This document shows positions 23,910 to 36,249 of a stretch of DNA of 64,000 bases, one piece after another; within the stretch, counting starts at the first letter, position 1, and the number at the start of each line of letters is the position of its first letter. A model generated the notes under the pieces. The model did no database searches and had not been told where the DNA came from. It saw only the letters and a program-made list of their open reading frames with translations. Position numbers and translations under genes: made by a program. Source of the stretch: Aphrophora alni (lineage: Eukaryota; Arthropoda; Insecta; Hemiptera; Aphrophoridae). The stretch covers positions 87,455,267 to 87,519,266 of the forward strand of contig OY740770.1 in assembly GCA_963513935.1 (NCBI GenBank), written 5' to 3'.

Positions 23910-25485
23910 ATTAACAGAATAAAAAAATAAATTGACACTTGTTTGTTTAAACAAGCTTGAACATCATATTAAATTTCGTGATATTTGTAATTAGTATAAC
24001 TAGAATAGTATACCTTTTTTGAGTTTCATAATGTTTATCCAGAACCCTATTCTCCGTGTGCAATCAATGTTGTTGATTATTGCACGTTAATGGATGAAAT
24101 ATACAAAATTAACTGAGTAAAGTTAGTTTGGTATGGTACAAAAAATATTCTAATATTTTTATTAATTTAGCAAAAACTTGTGGGTAATCGAGATTACAAT
24201 TTCACGAAATTTCTGCATTTTTGAATCAGTTCAGAATACAATTTCGTCTATCTATAAGTAAACGAGAGGAACATCTGGACCAGCACTGTTGGTTATTGAT
24301 GGTAGTTTTTTTGTATGCTGTTTGGTTTAAAACCGTCACACTACATATAGGCTTCGTGGGAAATTAAAAACGTCGTTCATAAATTAACAGAACTTCTTTA
24401 TTACTGTAAACTAAAATAAATCCTAATGTTTAAACTATTTAAAATTATTTGTAGGAAGAATTCAAATAAAATGTGTTTTATTATAATTCTATAAATGTGC
24501 AAAAAAAGTGTAAAAGTAATCTCGGACTTCTTATTAATGAAGAAATTGAAGATGTCTCTAAATCTTTTGGCTAATTAATTTAGAGCTTATTTTCTCTCAA
24601 ATGTAAGTTTTTTTTTACTTTTGAGTGTGTTAATGTAAATAAAAATTATAAAACTGCAGCATATGAGTTACGTTTTAAAGTCAGATGAGAGGTGTCACAT
24701 ATGTTTTTAAAGCCATGATGTTGTAAATGCTAGTTTCTTTCAAAAAAAATAGTAAATCCTCGGATATAATTGACATTAGTTCTGAGTTAGTTTAAGCTGT
24801 ATACAATAAGCAGACATACGAGCAGGTATTCCATTATTCTGGACCTACACGATAGGTGAAGCAGAAAAACAGTGGTGCTTTGAGTTTCCTTTAGCTATTA
24901 CTATATGTTAATATGAACTCAAGCATTGGTACAATAGTGTATCTGGTAAACTTGCACTTTTTGTTGTATTTACTAACAAACACATTCGGTTTTTACAAAA
25001 CATGTTACTGCTGCTTCGCGATAAATCACAATGTTAAACATTGCACACAAAATACGTTTAAAAACCCCAAAATATGAAAGTTATATTATCTTTGTTACTG
25101 AAGATGGTATCATAATAAATAAGTAAAAAACAATTACACAAACGTTGAGAGTATAATAGCGCAGTAATACCACAAGGATCGTGTCCCATGGAGGTGTCAA
25201 CTAAAACCACTCATGGTTTTGAAATTTCAAGCAATTTTAATAATTGAAATGGCGTTTTAATTTTGTACAAACTTTTTCATAAATAATTTGTGTATTGTTA
25301 CTGAAATTTCAAAAATATACTGGAAAATATAGATTTCCTATTAACGTAGCTAAAATTTGTTAAACCTAAAAAACTACTGCAACGATTTAAAAATAATTTA
25401 CAGTTCCCATTAGCATTAAAGTTATATAACTATAGTCACTGAAGAAATATAAGTTTTAGCTGAAAAGTTTAAGAAAATGTTTAAT
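23910..25485. other. AT-rich DNA without recognisable gene
   Basis: Nothing recognised on either strand. Confidence 0.35.
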
Positions 25486-25489
25486 ATAT

Positions 25490-25810
25490 GTCGAAAATTC
25501 TGCTTTTCGTATTACTCTTCCAGACAAATATAATAACTTCTGAACTAATAAATTAATTAGAATCAAACAAACATTAAAACCTGACCTGATATCATACCTA
25601 AATAGGAAAGAAACCCGATGGCAAATCAATTAGGGGTTCTCGAGTTATAAATTATAAACCAAAAACTGTCAAAAACCTTGTGTTTAATATAAGTAAAATT
25701 GTAAACTTGAAATAAACCCGTCTGTCTTTGGCTTTGCTCCTGGTGCACAACTTGTCATCACAGCTAAGCAGTAACACTACTGTAGCACTACCCAATATTC
25801 ATTAGTTGCA
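25490..25810 (-). repeat. Dispersed repeat R6, minus-strand copy
   Basis: Reverse complement of the copy at 7505-7860, with the same order of blocks (AACTAATGAAT, GTAGTGCTAC, ACAAGTTGTGCACC, GGGTTTATTTCAAG, TAGGTATGATATCAGG). Confidence 0.65.
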
Positions 25811-26099
25811 AGTTAGTCAAAATGATTAACATGTTGCGTGTGTATACTTCCTTGTCTATGGCTAAGCTATTCACGGGTTATTGTGCCAAAGAGTTTACAA
25901 TAACCTCTTGACTTTGAGAATAGAATACAACAACTGGAAAATAAGGTATATAAACTTAATAATAGATTTATCATTGAGCCTTTTGTCTGACATTAGAAAA
26001 ATAGATTATTGAATTAGTGTATGATCACTATAATATATGAAGAATCGTAAAAAGTTTGGCATTGAGGCTTTGTACGTGTTCATGCCTAAGAACAAGAAA

Positions 26100-26900
<801 letters not shown>

Positions 26901-27634
26901 CCTTTTATTCGTTATAAAATGACAGATTTGGTAAAACTTTATTGAAATATGTAGCATAGGTAGTAGGGTTCAAGCAGAAACCAAAATTATAGGAAAAGGA
27001 AATAACATAATTTAATAAATTAGCAACATTTGAATATATTTCTAAACAATTTCACTTGCAGTTTTGGAGCACGAATCACGTTATGGTCACAAAGGAAGAC
27101 GCGAGAGCAAGCTTCGCTCGTGACAGCCATGATTTTATTTTCCTTAGTTTTTTCAAAATTTAATTTTTTTTCAAATGAGGGGTCGTAGTTTTTTCTACAC
27201 TGGATATTTGAATAATAGTAAAAATATGTAAAATCGCTTTTATAATTTTTAATTAAGTAACGTTTTTAATTTTAAAAAATGGGTTTTCGGTTGCAAACAG
27301 CACGAAGCGTCACAAATATTTTAGTGGAAAACCAAACAGAAATCCAAGGAAACAGATAATTTAATCAAAACTTTACCAATTATTGTTCATCGTGAAATTA
27401 GCGTGAACATTTTAGTTTATAAAAATCTGCTAGCATCACATGTTTAGAAAATTTTAACACAACAAAATTACCACACGACTTTCTAAAGTTATTGTTATTA
27501 TTTTTTTGAAAAAGAAGTACAAGAGTTTTCCATTGTGGTGACGTACTCAATATATGAATTTGGTAATTATTCATAAATTGGTAATATTGGTATATTTGGT
27601 AATATATGAAATTGTTAAAATTTTATCTAATTTC

Positions 27635-27695
27635 AAAACCCACGCTTATCAATAAATATATAGGCTATACAGCTGTATTGCTGAGCGTGGGTTTT
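27635..27695 (+). other. Hairpin with a perfect 12-bp stem
   Basis: AAAACCCACGCT (27635-27646) pairs perfectly with AGCGTGGGTTTT (27684-27695) across a 37-base loop. It lies about 350 bp before the FLYWCH fragment. Function unknown. Confidence 0.7.
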
Positions 27696-27870
27696 TCTTA
27701 CCACAATTTAGGAGATTCCTAATTTAGCCCACCATTCTAAACACCCGCCTGAACACATCCGTCACACCTTCATTCTCCGTATCCCTACTTTTTAAAATCT
27801 GTATTATTTATGTTTATTTTAGTTTGTTCTCTAATTAAATTATTGATGCAACATGTAGATAAGTTTCAGT

Positions 27871-27933
27871 AACATTTCGTTCCCGTAACATTTCGTCCCG
27901 CTGCCAATTTCCTAGAAAAAAGGAACATTTCGT
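27871..27933 (+). repeat. Three AACATTTCGT direct repeats upstream of the FLYWCH fragment
   Basis: AACATTTCGT occurs at 27871, 27887 and 27924, the first two followed by (T)CCCG. The repeats lie 110-170 bp before the ATG. They could be transposase- or regulator-binding sites, or the end of the element that carried the gene. Confidence 0.7.
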
Positions 27934-28043
27934 CGCACTCAGTTTTACAAATGATTAAACAAACTAATTACATCATCTCGTAGTGGCGAATATTATTTCC
28001 TTATTCGTATGCGTGACTTCATGATCTTTACGTCTCTACAGTT

Positions 28044-28307
28044 ATGGAGTTCTCTACAACTAAAAGAGGTCAACCCTGTTTGCTGTTAAACGGCTATCGT
28101 TTTACCAAGAAGAAATGCGGTGAAGTTGTGTGGCGTTGTGACAATCGTTCATGTAACGGGAAAGTAGTAACTAGTAAAAGTGACATTATTAAAGAAGAGA
28201 GTCATAATATGTGTGTGCCCGATGCAGCTGGAATTGATGTACAGATAGCTATAGGACAGGCAAAGAAGAGAGCCCGTGAGGAGTCTTCTACACCTAACCT
28301 AACCTAA
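28044..28307 (+). CDS. FLYWCH zinc-finger protein fragment (MULE-type transposon relative)
   Basis: FLYWCH domains are DNA- or protein-binding zinc fingers, seen at the N terminus of some Mutator-like transposases and in insect chromatin proteins. The 87 residues show the pattern: Phe3, Leu14, GY at 17-18, VVWRC at 28-32, Cys37, His54. The usual HxH end reads HNMC, so the expected fourth ligand (position 56) is Met, with Cys57 next to it. After the finger comes IDVQIAIGQAKKRAREE, like the helix that follows the finger in MULE-associated proteins. The frame then runs into CCTAA repeats and stops; nothing of a transposase follows. It starts at the ATG just before EFSTTKRG. It is probably a truncated relic, though an exon of a host gene cannot be excluded. 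Confidence 0.72.
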   Translation: MEFSTTKRGQPCLLLNGYRFTKKKCGEVVWRCDNRSCNGKVVTSKSDIIKEESHNMCVPDAAGIDVQIAIGQAKKRAREESSTPNLT

Positions 28308-28320
28308 CCCAACCCAACCC
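28292..28320 (+). repeat. CCTAA/CCCAA telomere-like run
   Basis: CACCTAACCTAACCTAACC is followed by CCAACCCAACCCC. It is the complement of TTAGG-type repeats and overlaps the end of the FLYWCH frame. The run is short, so it does not mark a chromosome end. Confidence 0.75.
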
Positions 28321-28410
28321 CACGCTCTTGTAATCGGAACGAGATGTTAAGACACCGTACATAAAAGTGAATATTACTCGCACGATAAATATTTTATATA
28401 GAGTTCTTTG

Positions 28411-30592
28411 AAGCATGATGTTTTCAGTTTCGACATAGAGCGGCAAAGAATAGTTGGATGTGATGACGCCACCAGCACAGCAACGTTGCATGGCGTGTAT
28501 ACGAGATAACTCCCTCAACCAGTTTGGGTTTGAAGCCTGATTTTTTTAGTTTCGACATAGATCGACCAAAAATAGTTGGGTGGATTGCCACCAGCACAGC
28601 AATGTTGCATGGCGAGTATTCAGGATAACTACCTCAACCATATTGGGCTTGAAGCCTGATGTGTTTACTTTCGACATAGAGCGGTCAAGAATAGTTGGGT
28701 GTGATGGCGGCACCAGCACAGCAACGTTGCATGGGGAATATTCAGGATAACTACCTCAACCATATTGGGCTTGAAGCCTGATGTGTTCAGTTTCGACATA
28801 GAGCGGTCAAGAATAGTTGGGTGTGATGGCGCCACCAGCACAGCAACGTTGCATGGCGTGTATACGAGATAACTCCCTCAACCAGTTTGGGTTTGAAGCC
28901 TGATTTTTTTAGTTTCGACATAGATCGACCAAAAATAGTTGGGTGGATTGCCACCAGCACAGCAATGTTGCATGGCGAGTATTCAGGATAACTACCTCTA
29001 CCATATTGGGCTTGAAGCCTGATGTGTTTACTTTCGACATAGAGCGGTCAAGAATAGTTGGGTGTGATGGCGGCACCAGCACAGCAACGTTGCATGGGGA
29101 ATATTCAGGATAACTACCTCAACCATATTGGGCTTGAAGCCTGATGTGTTCAGTTTCGACATAGAGCGGTCAAGAATAGTTGGGTGTGATGGCGCCACCA
29201 GCACAGCAACGTTACATTGCGAATATTCAGGATAACTACCTCAACCATATTGGGCTTGAAGCCTGATGTGTTCAGTTTCGACATAGAGCGGTCAAGAATA
29301 GTTGGGTGTGATGGCGGCACCAGCACAGCAACGTTGCATGGCGTGTATACGAGATAACTCCCTCAACCATATTGGGCTTGAAGCCTGATGTGTTCAGTTT
29401 CGACATAGAGCGGTCAAGAATAGTTGGGTGTGATGGCGGCACCAGCACAGCAACGTTGCATGGCGAATATTCAGGATAACTACCTCAACCATATTGGGCT
29501 TGAAGCCTGAAGTGTTCAGTTTCGACATAGAGCGGTCAAGAATAGTTGGGTGTGATGGCGGCACCAGCACAGCAACGTTGCATGGCGTGTATACGAGATA
29601 ACTCCCTCAACCATATTGGGCTTGAAGCCTGATGTGTTCAGTTTCGACATAGAGCGGTCAAGAATAGTTGGGTGTGATGGCGGCACCAGCACAGCAACGT
29701 TGCATGGCGAATATTCAGGATAACTACCTCAACCATATTGGGCTTGAAGCCTGAAGTGTTCAGTTTCGACATAGAGCGGTCAAGAATAGTTGGGTGTGAT
29801 GACGCCACCAGCACAGCAACGTTGCATGGCGTGTACACGAGATAACTCCCTCAACCAGTTTGGGTTTGAAGCCTGATTTTCTTAGTTTCGACATAGATCG
29901 ACCAAAAATAGTTGGGTGTGATGACGCCACCAGCACAGCAATGTTGCATGGCGAGTATTCAGGATAACTACCTCAACCATATTGGGCTTGAAGCCTGATG
30001 TGTTCAGTTTCGACATAGAGCGGTCAAGAATAGTTGGGTGTGATGACGCCACCAGCACAGCAACGTTGCATGGCGTGTACACGAGATAACTCCCTCAACC
30101 AGTTTGGGTTTGAAGCCTGATTTTTTTAGTTTCGACATAGATCGACCAAAAATAGTTGGGTGTGATGACGCCACCAGCACAGCAATGTTGCATGGCGAGT
30201 ATTCAGGATAACTACCTCAACCATATTGGGTTTGAAGCCTGATGTGTTCAGTTTCGACATAGAGCGGTCAAGAATAGTTGGGTGTGATGACGCCACCAGC
30301 ACAGCAATGTTGCATGGCGAGTATTCAGGATAACTACCTCAACCATATTGGGTTTGAAGCCTGATGTGTTCAGTTTCGACATAGAGCGGTCAAGAATAGT
30401 TGGGTGTGATGACGCCACCAGCACAGCAAAGTTGCATGGCGTGTACACGAGATAACTACCTTAACCAGTTTGGGTTTGAAGCCTGATGTGTTCAGTCTCG
30501 ACATAGAGCGGTCAAGAATAGTTGGGTGTGATGGCGCCACTAGCACAGCAACGTTGCATGGCCAGTACACGAGATAACTACCTTAACAAGAT
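28411..30592 (+). repeat. 122-bp satellite array, about 18 units, with higher-order structure
   Basis: CCAGCACAGCAA recurs every 122 bp from 28473 to 30543 (two units are 119 bp). Two tail variants exist: one with GTGTA(T/C)ACGAGATAACTCC and CCAGTTTGGGTTTG, the other with ATTCAGGATAACTACC and CCATATTGGGCTTG. Units 1-3 (28411-28786) and 4-6 (28786-29150) are almost identical trimers; later units alternate as dimers. Most units contain the palindrome GCAACGTTGC. The minus-strand 66-codon frames over this array are repeat shadows. Confidence 0.97.
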
Positions 30593-30599
30593 TGTCCCC

Positions 30600-30905
30600 A
30601 TACATTTAACTGGCTACTATATAATCAATAAATTGAGGCCAATCTCAATAATAACTGCTGGTTATACATGAGAGAACCTACGGATAAGTAATTGGATTAT
30701 TCTCAAGTTTGAAATGAATATTCAATTTAATATTGTATTAGTTCTTACATAAATATCAAATTCTCTAATATCAAATAGGCTTTAAGCATCATCCCTTTAA
30801 AATCCAATTCTAAATCAATTAAACCCATGAGTGGATTTGGCAATCAAGACAAAGTTGTTATATCGAGGATGTACATTAGGAATGATTCTCATTCTGTATT
30901 ATTAG
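30600..30905 (+). repeat. Dispersed repeat R3, copy 2
   Basis: Begins just after the satellite array and aligns with 3295-3600 through TTGTATTAGTTCTTACAT, CAAATAGGCTTTAAG and CCCATGAGTGGATTTGG. Confidence 0.7.
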
Positions 30906-32200
30906 AAGCACGGACTATAAATCCTTCTATCTAACACAATTGATTTGTGTGTTATTTTCTTATTAGAGTAATTTTTCCTATACACTAATAAAATATTAAT
31001 ATAACTTTGCAACGAAATCAAATAATTTATATATTTGTAGCAAACTACGAAAACGTTTGAACGAAATAAATTTGCAATATTATAAGACTTGACGACGGAA
31101 GTTTGAAATATGCTATGTCCATTGGTCATGTGAAATATGAAGTAATTATTTTCTATGATGGCGAACACAATAAAAATGCCGTAGCTGTAACATTGCCAAT
31201 AGATAAACCCAACCGTTATGGTCAGGTATTGTATTCAGTGGTATACAGGAACAGGTTTTATATTTGAAGTATGTAGTTCACTTGGATATTAAACCTGGTC
31301 TAAGGTAATTGAATCTGACATAACTTATACAAGTTAATTAATATAACTTAACCTAACCTAGCCGAACTTTCGTCCACTATTTTCACTAATCCTTCATCAT
31401 TTTAACACCTAAGAATACCTCTGTCTCGCTTACCTTCCAATTCTCTTTTTTCTAGCATATCACCATCTAGATCTTTAACTTAAGGCCCGTACCAACCCCC
31501 TCTTTTAGTTTCTCTCTGTCTACTTACCATTAAAGCGTGTGCACATTGTATACATTTCTACAGTACACATTCTGGACCATCCCTGCTATCGAATCAAATT
31601 ACATAGTAGAACATTGATTTCTACAAATCCTGGAGTATATTTTTTATACATATTTCTGTCCCATTGTTATCATGGTGCCATCTTTCTCATCAGAGTTCGA
31701 CTGTACGTCTTCTAGCAACCATACGGTCCATTCCTTGCTTATTTACATTCTCCTCAACCATGATGTCAATAGAGAATATCTCAGTCAAAACAACCACCGT
31801 ATTTGTTGATACTGTGCGATAGGCATCAATGGTGTTTAGTACCACTCTCCTCTGGAGTCTAACCTAACCTGACCTAAGCTAACGGAACATAACCTAACAT
31901 AACCCGCACTAAACTGACTAACAAAATCTAAGCTAACCGGTAAGGTCGTAATGGTGCGGTATATATTATACGAACCGGTTTTATATTTCAAGTAATTTTC
32001 ACTTGAATATTAATCCTCATCTAAGCTCTCATAACCTACCCTAACCTGTTCGCAATGCAACAGCACTGTTTATTATTTATGGAGTCGTAAAATGATAAAA
32101 TAATACTCCCATATTTTAACGACCGTAGCCTGATATCACAGTATATGTCGAAATCGGCCAATTTAAAAGTTCAATGTTAGTTTAATCTTCAGATTGCCAT
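30906..32200. other. AT-rich DNA with several CCTAA-like runs
   Basis: No gene seen. Degenerate CCTAACCT and AACCTAACATAACCC blocks occur near 31345, 31860-31905 and 32040. They may be eroded telomere-like repeats or simple sequence. Confidence 0.4.
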
Positions 32201-32204
32201 TTAT

Positions 32205-32320
32205 TACATACAATGGTAGTTTTCGGAGTTTGCTCCCAACAATAATATTATTTGGTTGTGATACAAAATTAAATAGATTTTCAGTAATAATTAGTAACAA
32301 AAATAAATAAATAAATAACA
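32205..32320 (+). repeat. Dispersed repeat R7, copy 1
   Basis: A GTTTGCTCCCAACA block, then ATTATTTGGT(T/C)GTG(A/T)TACAAAATT, matches 60170-60260 on the same strand. A short (AAAT)n run follows at about 32297-32318. Confidence 0.6.
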
Positions 32321-32959
32321 CATTGCTAAATTTTTGTAATATATATTATTAACAACATATCCATAACCCGTCTATGAACATCAAAGAAAACATTACTACA
32401 TCCCTTCATTATTTTTATTTTCCCCCATCTAAGTAATTATGAAGTATACAGCAATTAAGTTACATAACAGATACAATTAATCGAAATTTAGTTTTTCGTA
32501 GTAATTTCTGTTTAAAGGTTCCCAAACAAAGAAAATGTCAAATTAATTTGAAATTACAATTTTCTTAGAATTGTAAATAACTTAGATCAACTTTTGCTGA
32601 AATTTATCCTTTAAGGACTAAAACACAAGGAACCGGTCACCATCGCTAAAGTATACTGCAGCCGTCTATCTGTGCGCGCGAACCCTTCTCTACTATCTTG
32701 GCAGAAAACATACTGATGGGGAGCCTATGGGCATTGTTTGCTCCTTTCCGCCCGACCCGACACTAATTTTGTGCTGTGTTATTATGCCATACTAAAAGGG
32801 ATGTTTATAAAGGCAATGTAAATATGTATCAGACTATGTTTTACAGTATTATGAAATATTAAATGTACCCAATCATATTACCATGTCTTTCATTATGATA
32901 AATATAAATACAAATTATAATAATTATAAAATATTTAAATGGATATGTACTATCAATGA

Positions 32960-33345
32960 AAATTGTATGTGTGACAACAACCTAAATTAAAACGACACAC
33001 GTTATTCAAGAATTAAATGTATATATAAATAAATGTAAGTTATGTTAATAGACTTTGTTTTAACAATTAAAATAAACATTAGATTCCAATAAGAAAAATG
33101 CATGTGTGGCTACAACAATATAAATTAAAAAGAAACACGTTAGTCAAGAATTAAATATATTTATAAATAAATGTAAGTTATGTTAATAGACTTTGTTTTA
33201 ACAATTAAAATAAACATTGGATCCCAATAAGAAAAATGCATGTGTGGCTACAACAATATAAATTAAAACGAAACACGTTATTTAAAAATTAAATATATTT
33301 ATAAATAAATGTAGGTTATGTTAATAGACTTTGTTTTAACAATTT
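32960..33345 (+). repeat. 138-bp tandem repeat, nearly three units
   Basis: Units can be set on (C/T)ATGTGTG(G/A) at 32966, 33101 and 33239. Units two and three are almost identical; the first is more diverged. A GTTATGTTAATAGACTTTG block is shared by all. Confidence 0.92.
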
Positions 33346-33414
33346 ACGAATGAATAGTGATCACGTAACAATGAACTAAGAGTAGTAATCTAAGGTTAAG
33401 ATGTAACAAACAAA

Positions 33415-33570
33415 ATGAGTCAGGTAGCCCAGCGGATGGACGGTGAAAGTGAGGGTCTATAATCTATCACCGGCAACGAAGGTTTCGACTGAAACACCTA
33501 CGTTTTTAGAAAAGAGCCCACGCACCCCCTCTCGCCTTGCAACCCAACCACCAGCCTGCGCGCACAGTTA
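33415..33570 (+). repeat. tRNA-like SINE head
   Basis: GTAGCCCAGCGGATGGACGG resembles a tRNA A box with D-loop. About 45 bases later GGTTTCGACTG resembles a B box. A GC-rich tail (CACGCACCCCCTC; CAGCCTGCGCGCAC) follows, unlike the AT-rich surroundings. No clean cloverleaf forms, so I read this as the head of a tRNA-derived SINE and not a working tRNA gene. Confidence 0.4.
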
Positions 33571-34023
33571 AACGATCGTACTCTACAGTCATCACAAATG
33601 CATTCGTATTTTAATTTCCACTTAAAATTGAGGGCAAAAATATTTTTGTATATACATTATATTTGTGCATATACAAATACTATTATTTCTGTAAATATTT
33701 GAATGTAGTTACATACAGCCTACTTCATTTGAGTTAGTGTCTCGGTACTGATAGACTTTTGTATATGTTAATAGAATTTGTATAAAACTATTAACTATCA
33801 TAAAAAATTGAGACAAAAGGATGTAAGGTTTTTTGTTAACTTCACCATTTAGAACTTCGTTTGTTTATGTATTTGTTATACATTTACGGATAAAGCGTTT
33901 AAAAATCGTTATGAAATTTAGGAATAAATTCAAATAAATATATCATTACACCTATCCTGACTGATGTATGATGTTAGTTTACGTTTTAAAATGGGAGCTA
34001 GTCGAAAGAGTTAATGCATGATT

Positions 34024-34233
34024 GTAAGGCATGGAGGAGGGTCCTCTGATTAAGAATAAAACCAGTTATACAAAAAAAAATGTTAAATTTAATCCGTTTT
34101 GTAAAAATGTACCACGGAAAATTCTACGTAAGGCATGGAGGAGGGTCCTCTGATTAAGAATAAAACCAGTTATACAAAAAAAAATGTAAAATTTAATCCG
34201 TTTTGTAAAAATGTATCACAGAAAATTCGTATC
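34024..34233 (+). repeat. 105-bp tandem duplication
   Basis: GTAAGGCATGGAGGAGGGTC starts two head-to-tail units at 34024 and 34129. They differ by only a few bases (TACCACGG versus TATCACAG; GTTAAATT versus GTAAAATT). Confidence 0.95.
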
Positions 34234-35787
34234 TGACAGAAAATTTAAAAAAAAAAAAATTTATATTAATTTGCAATATTTCAAGTTTCATAGGGTTACA
34301 AAAGTATCAAATAAGTAGTTATTTACATAACAGTTACACTGAATTGTACCTCGTAGATTCCTTATAAAACTTAATATAATAGAATCACGTAACTTATATT
34401 TAACATCAACGTGAATTTGGGTAAAATATAAACAAGAGTTGGATTATTTTCACTTCCAATAAATTTGGCTACTCGCCTCTGAGGCCAATCAGTTGAGGGA
34501 CTAAAGGATTGTTTTTCAGTTAGAACAGACACAGCATTCCGTGTAATCACACAGCATTATACATGAATCGATCTGAATTTGAATAAAATACCAACAATAG
34601 TGTGATACAAACTATAAAACAGAAGAGGTAAGTAATCGTTTTTCAGTTGAAGCAGTGGCAGCATTACAAGGTTATATACATCGATTATCAAAGTGTAATA
34701 TTTACTATGAGTAAATTACAACCTCAATAAAAAGGAATATACCACCTATGAAGCGTTTAACTTTCATTTTGTCTCCATGTCAGTGTTTCTGGGTGCAATA
34801 GCTTGTTATCATTTACTGTTACTACTTCATGGCCTAAGGTATGGATATTGTTATGTATCACGCTAGGCAGTAACTAGATTAGTCTACTAAATAGTGATGT
34901 CCACAGAAGCACTAATAAACACATAGGATACAATTTAATAGTAAAGGAATTAAAACAAAATATATTTAACCATCAAAGAAACACATCAATTTTCTTTCAA
35001 ACATTTTATTTGAAATTAATATATTTTCTTGTGAAACAGTTTATTTGTAGAAATTTTCGTCATCTAAGAGGAATATGTCAACAAGAAAAACCAATCATCT
35101 TTCGTGAAATTAGTTGGTTAACATACCATTTATTTGGTTGTGTGGCTAATACATTGAACTCTATACTGTAATATCCAGAGTATAACATCTTATCGTATTA
35201 CACCATACCACTAGTAGCCGCCATTTTTGTAGGAGTACTATACTTGCTTAGCTATTCCACATAGCTAATAGCAAATACAATTATGCTAATTTTTATAACA
35301 ACGGATTAAAAGCAGATGAACTTTGTGTTTTCAAATATGACAAAATTACAGCGCCACAAGTTGGTACGGTTAAAGTATATATTAAGTTTAGTCGTATCGA
35401 GTTCAGTGGCCTGGTACGATGAAGTAGTTATTATTCAGAATTATATTTAAAAATAGTTTAAACATTCACGAGACCTTAAGTTAATTTACAAATTTGATTC
35501 AATGTTGAACAAGGTCCAATTTTTATTATTTTCGGCACATATAGGTCTTTGCCAACAAATAATTTAATTTAAAGCCCTTTTCTCATAAACTATTTTTTTA
35601 TAAGAGTAATTCACTTATTTTATGTTAATAATATTTATGATTTCATGAAATAATTTTAGTATGATTACACAAACATTATATAGCCAAATAAATATTATTC
35701 CATTGAATTAAATCCTATGCATAATAAATGGTTACTAAATTGTACCTTTTAAAAATGATATCAACATACTTCCATATGAGATCAAAT

Positions 35788-35988
35788 ACTCTGAATGTAC
35801 GTCACGTAGTAATAAATAGATAGTTACTGCACTGTTTCTACCTCCCTTACTTTATAATGTAGAGTTTGGTTCGTTACACAGCTTAAACCGAGAATAAATT
35901 GAATGAATAAACTATAACTAACGAACCATGCTCTGTCCCCTTCTACAATTTAAGTCTGGTTTCTGACAAAGATAAAGCAACCATTAAA
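35788..35988 (+). other. Highly conserved 200-bp island in the duplication, copy 1
   Basis: Nearly identical to 44982-45182, with only about a dozen differences, while the flanking duplicated DNA is clearly more diverged. It contains a perfect 10-bp inverted pair, TGGTTCGTTA (35867-35876) and TAACGAACCA (35919-35928), around a 42-base loop. No open frame is shared. It may be an RNA, a regulatory element or a small mobile element. Confidence 0.75.
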
Positions 35989-36249
35989 AAAATTCTTACT
36001 AAAATAATTTTAACTTTAATCTATTTACACCTCTAAAAAGCTAAAATCACAAAATAATTTTATTTTAATTAGAAACACACAAAAATACTTAAAACTAAAG
36101 TCAAAATAACGAGATTATTTTGTTTTAATGTAATGAATGTTTTTTATGGAGTAATTTAAAATTGTGATTTAAAAACAAAATTATTGTTATTTTAGTTTCA
36201 TTTGTTAATTTAACATGAATACAAGTAAAAACCGTTGAATTTTGCTTGT

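Noticed and set aside
28411..30592. CRISPR array or repeated small genes on the minus strand
   Set aside because: Whole 122-bp units repeat without unique spacers, the DNA is eukaryotic, and the 66-codon frames are repeat shadows.
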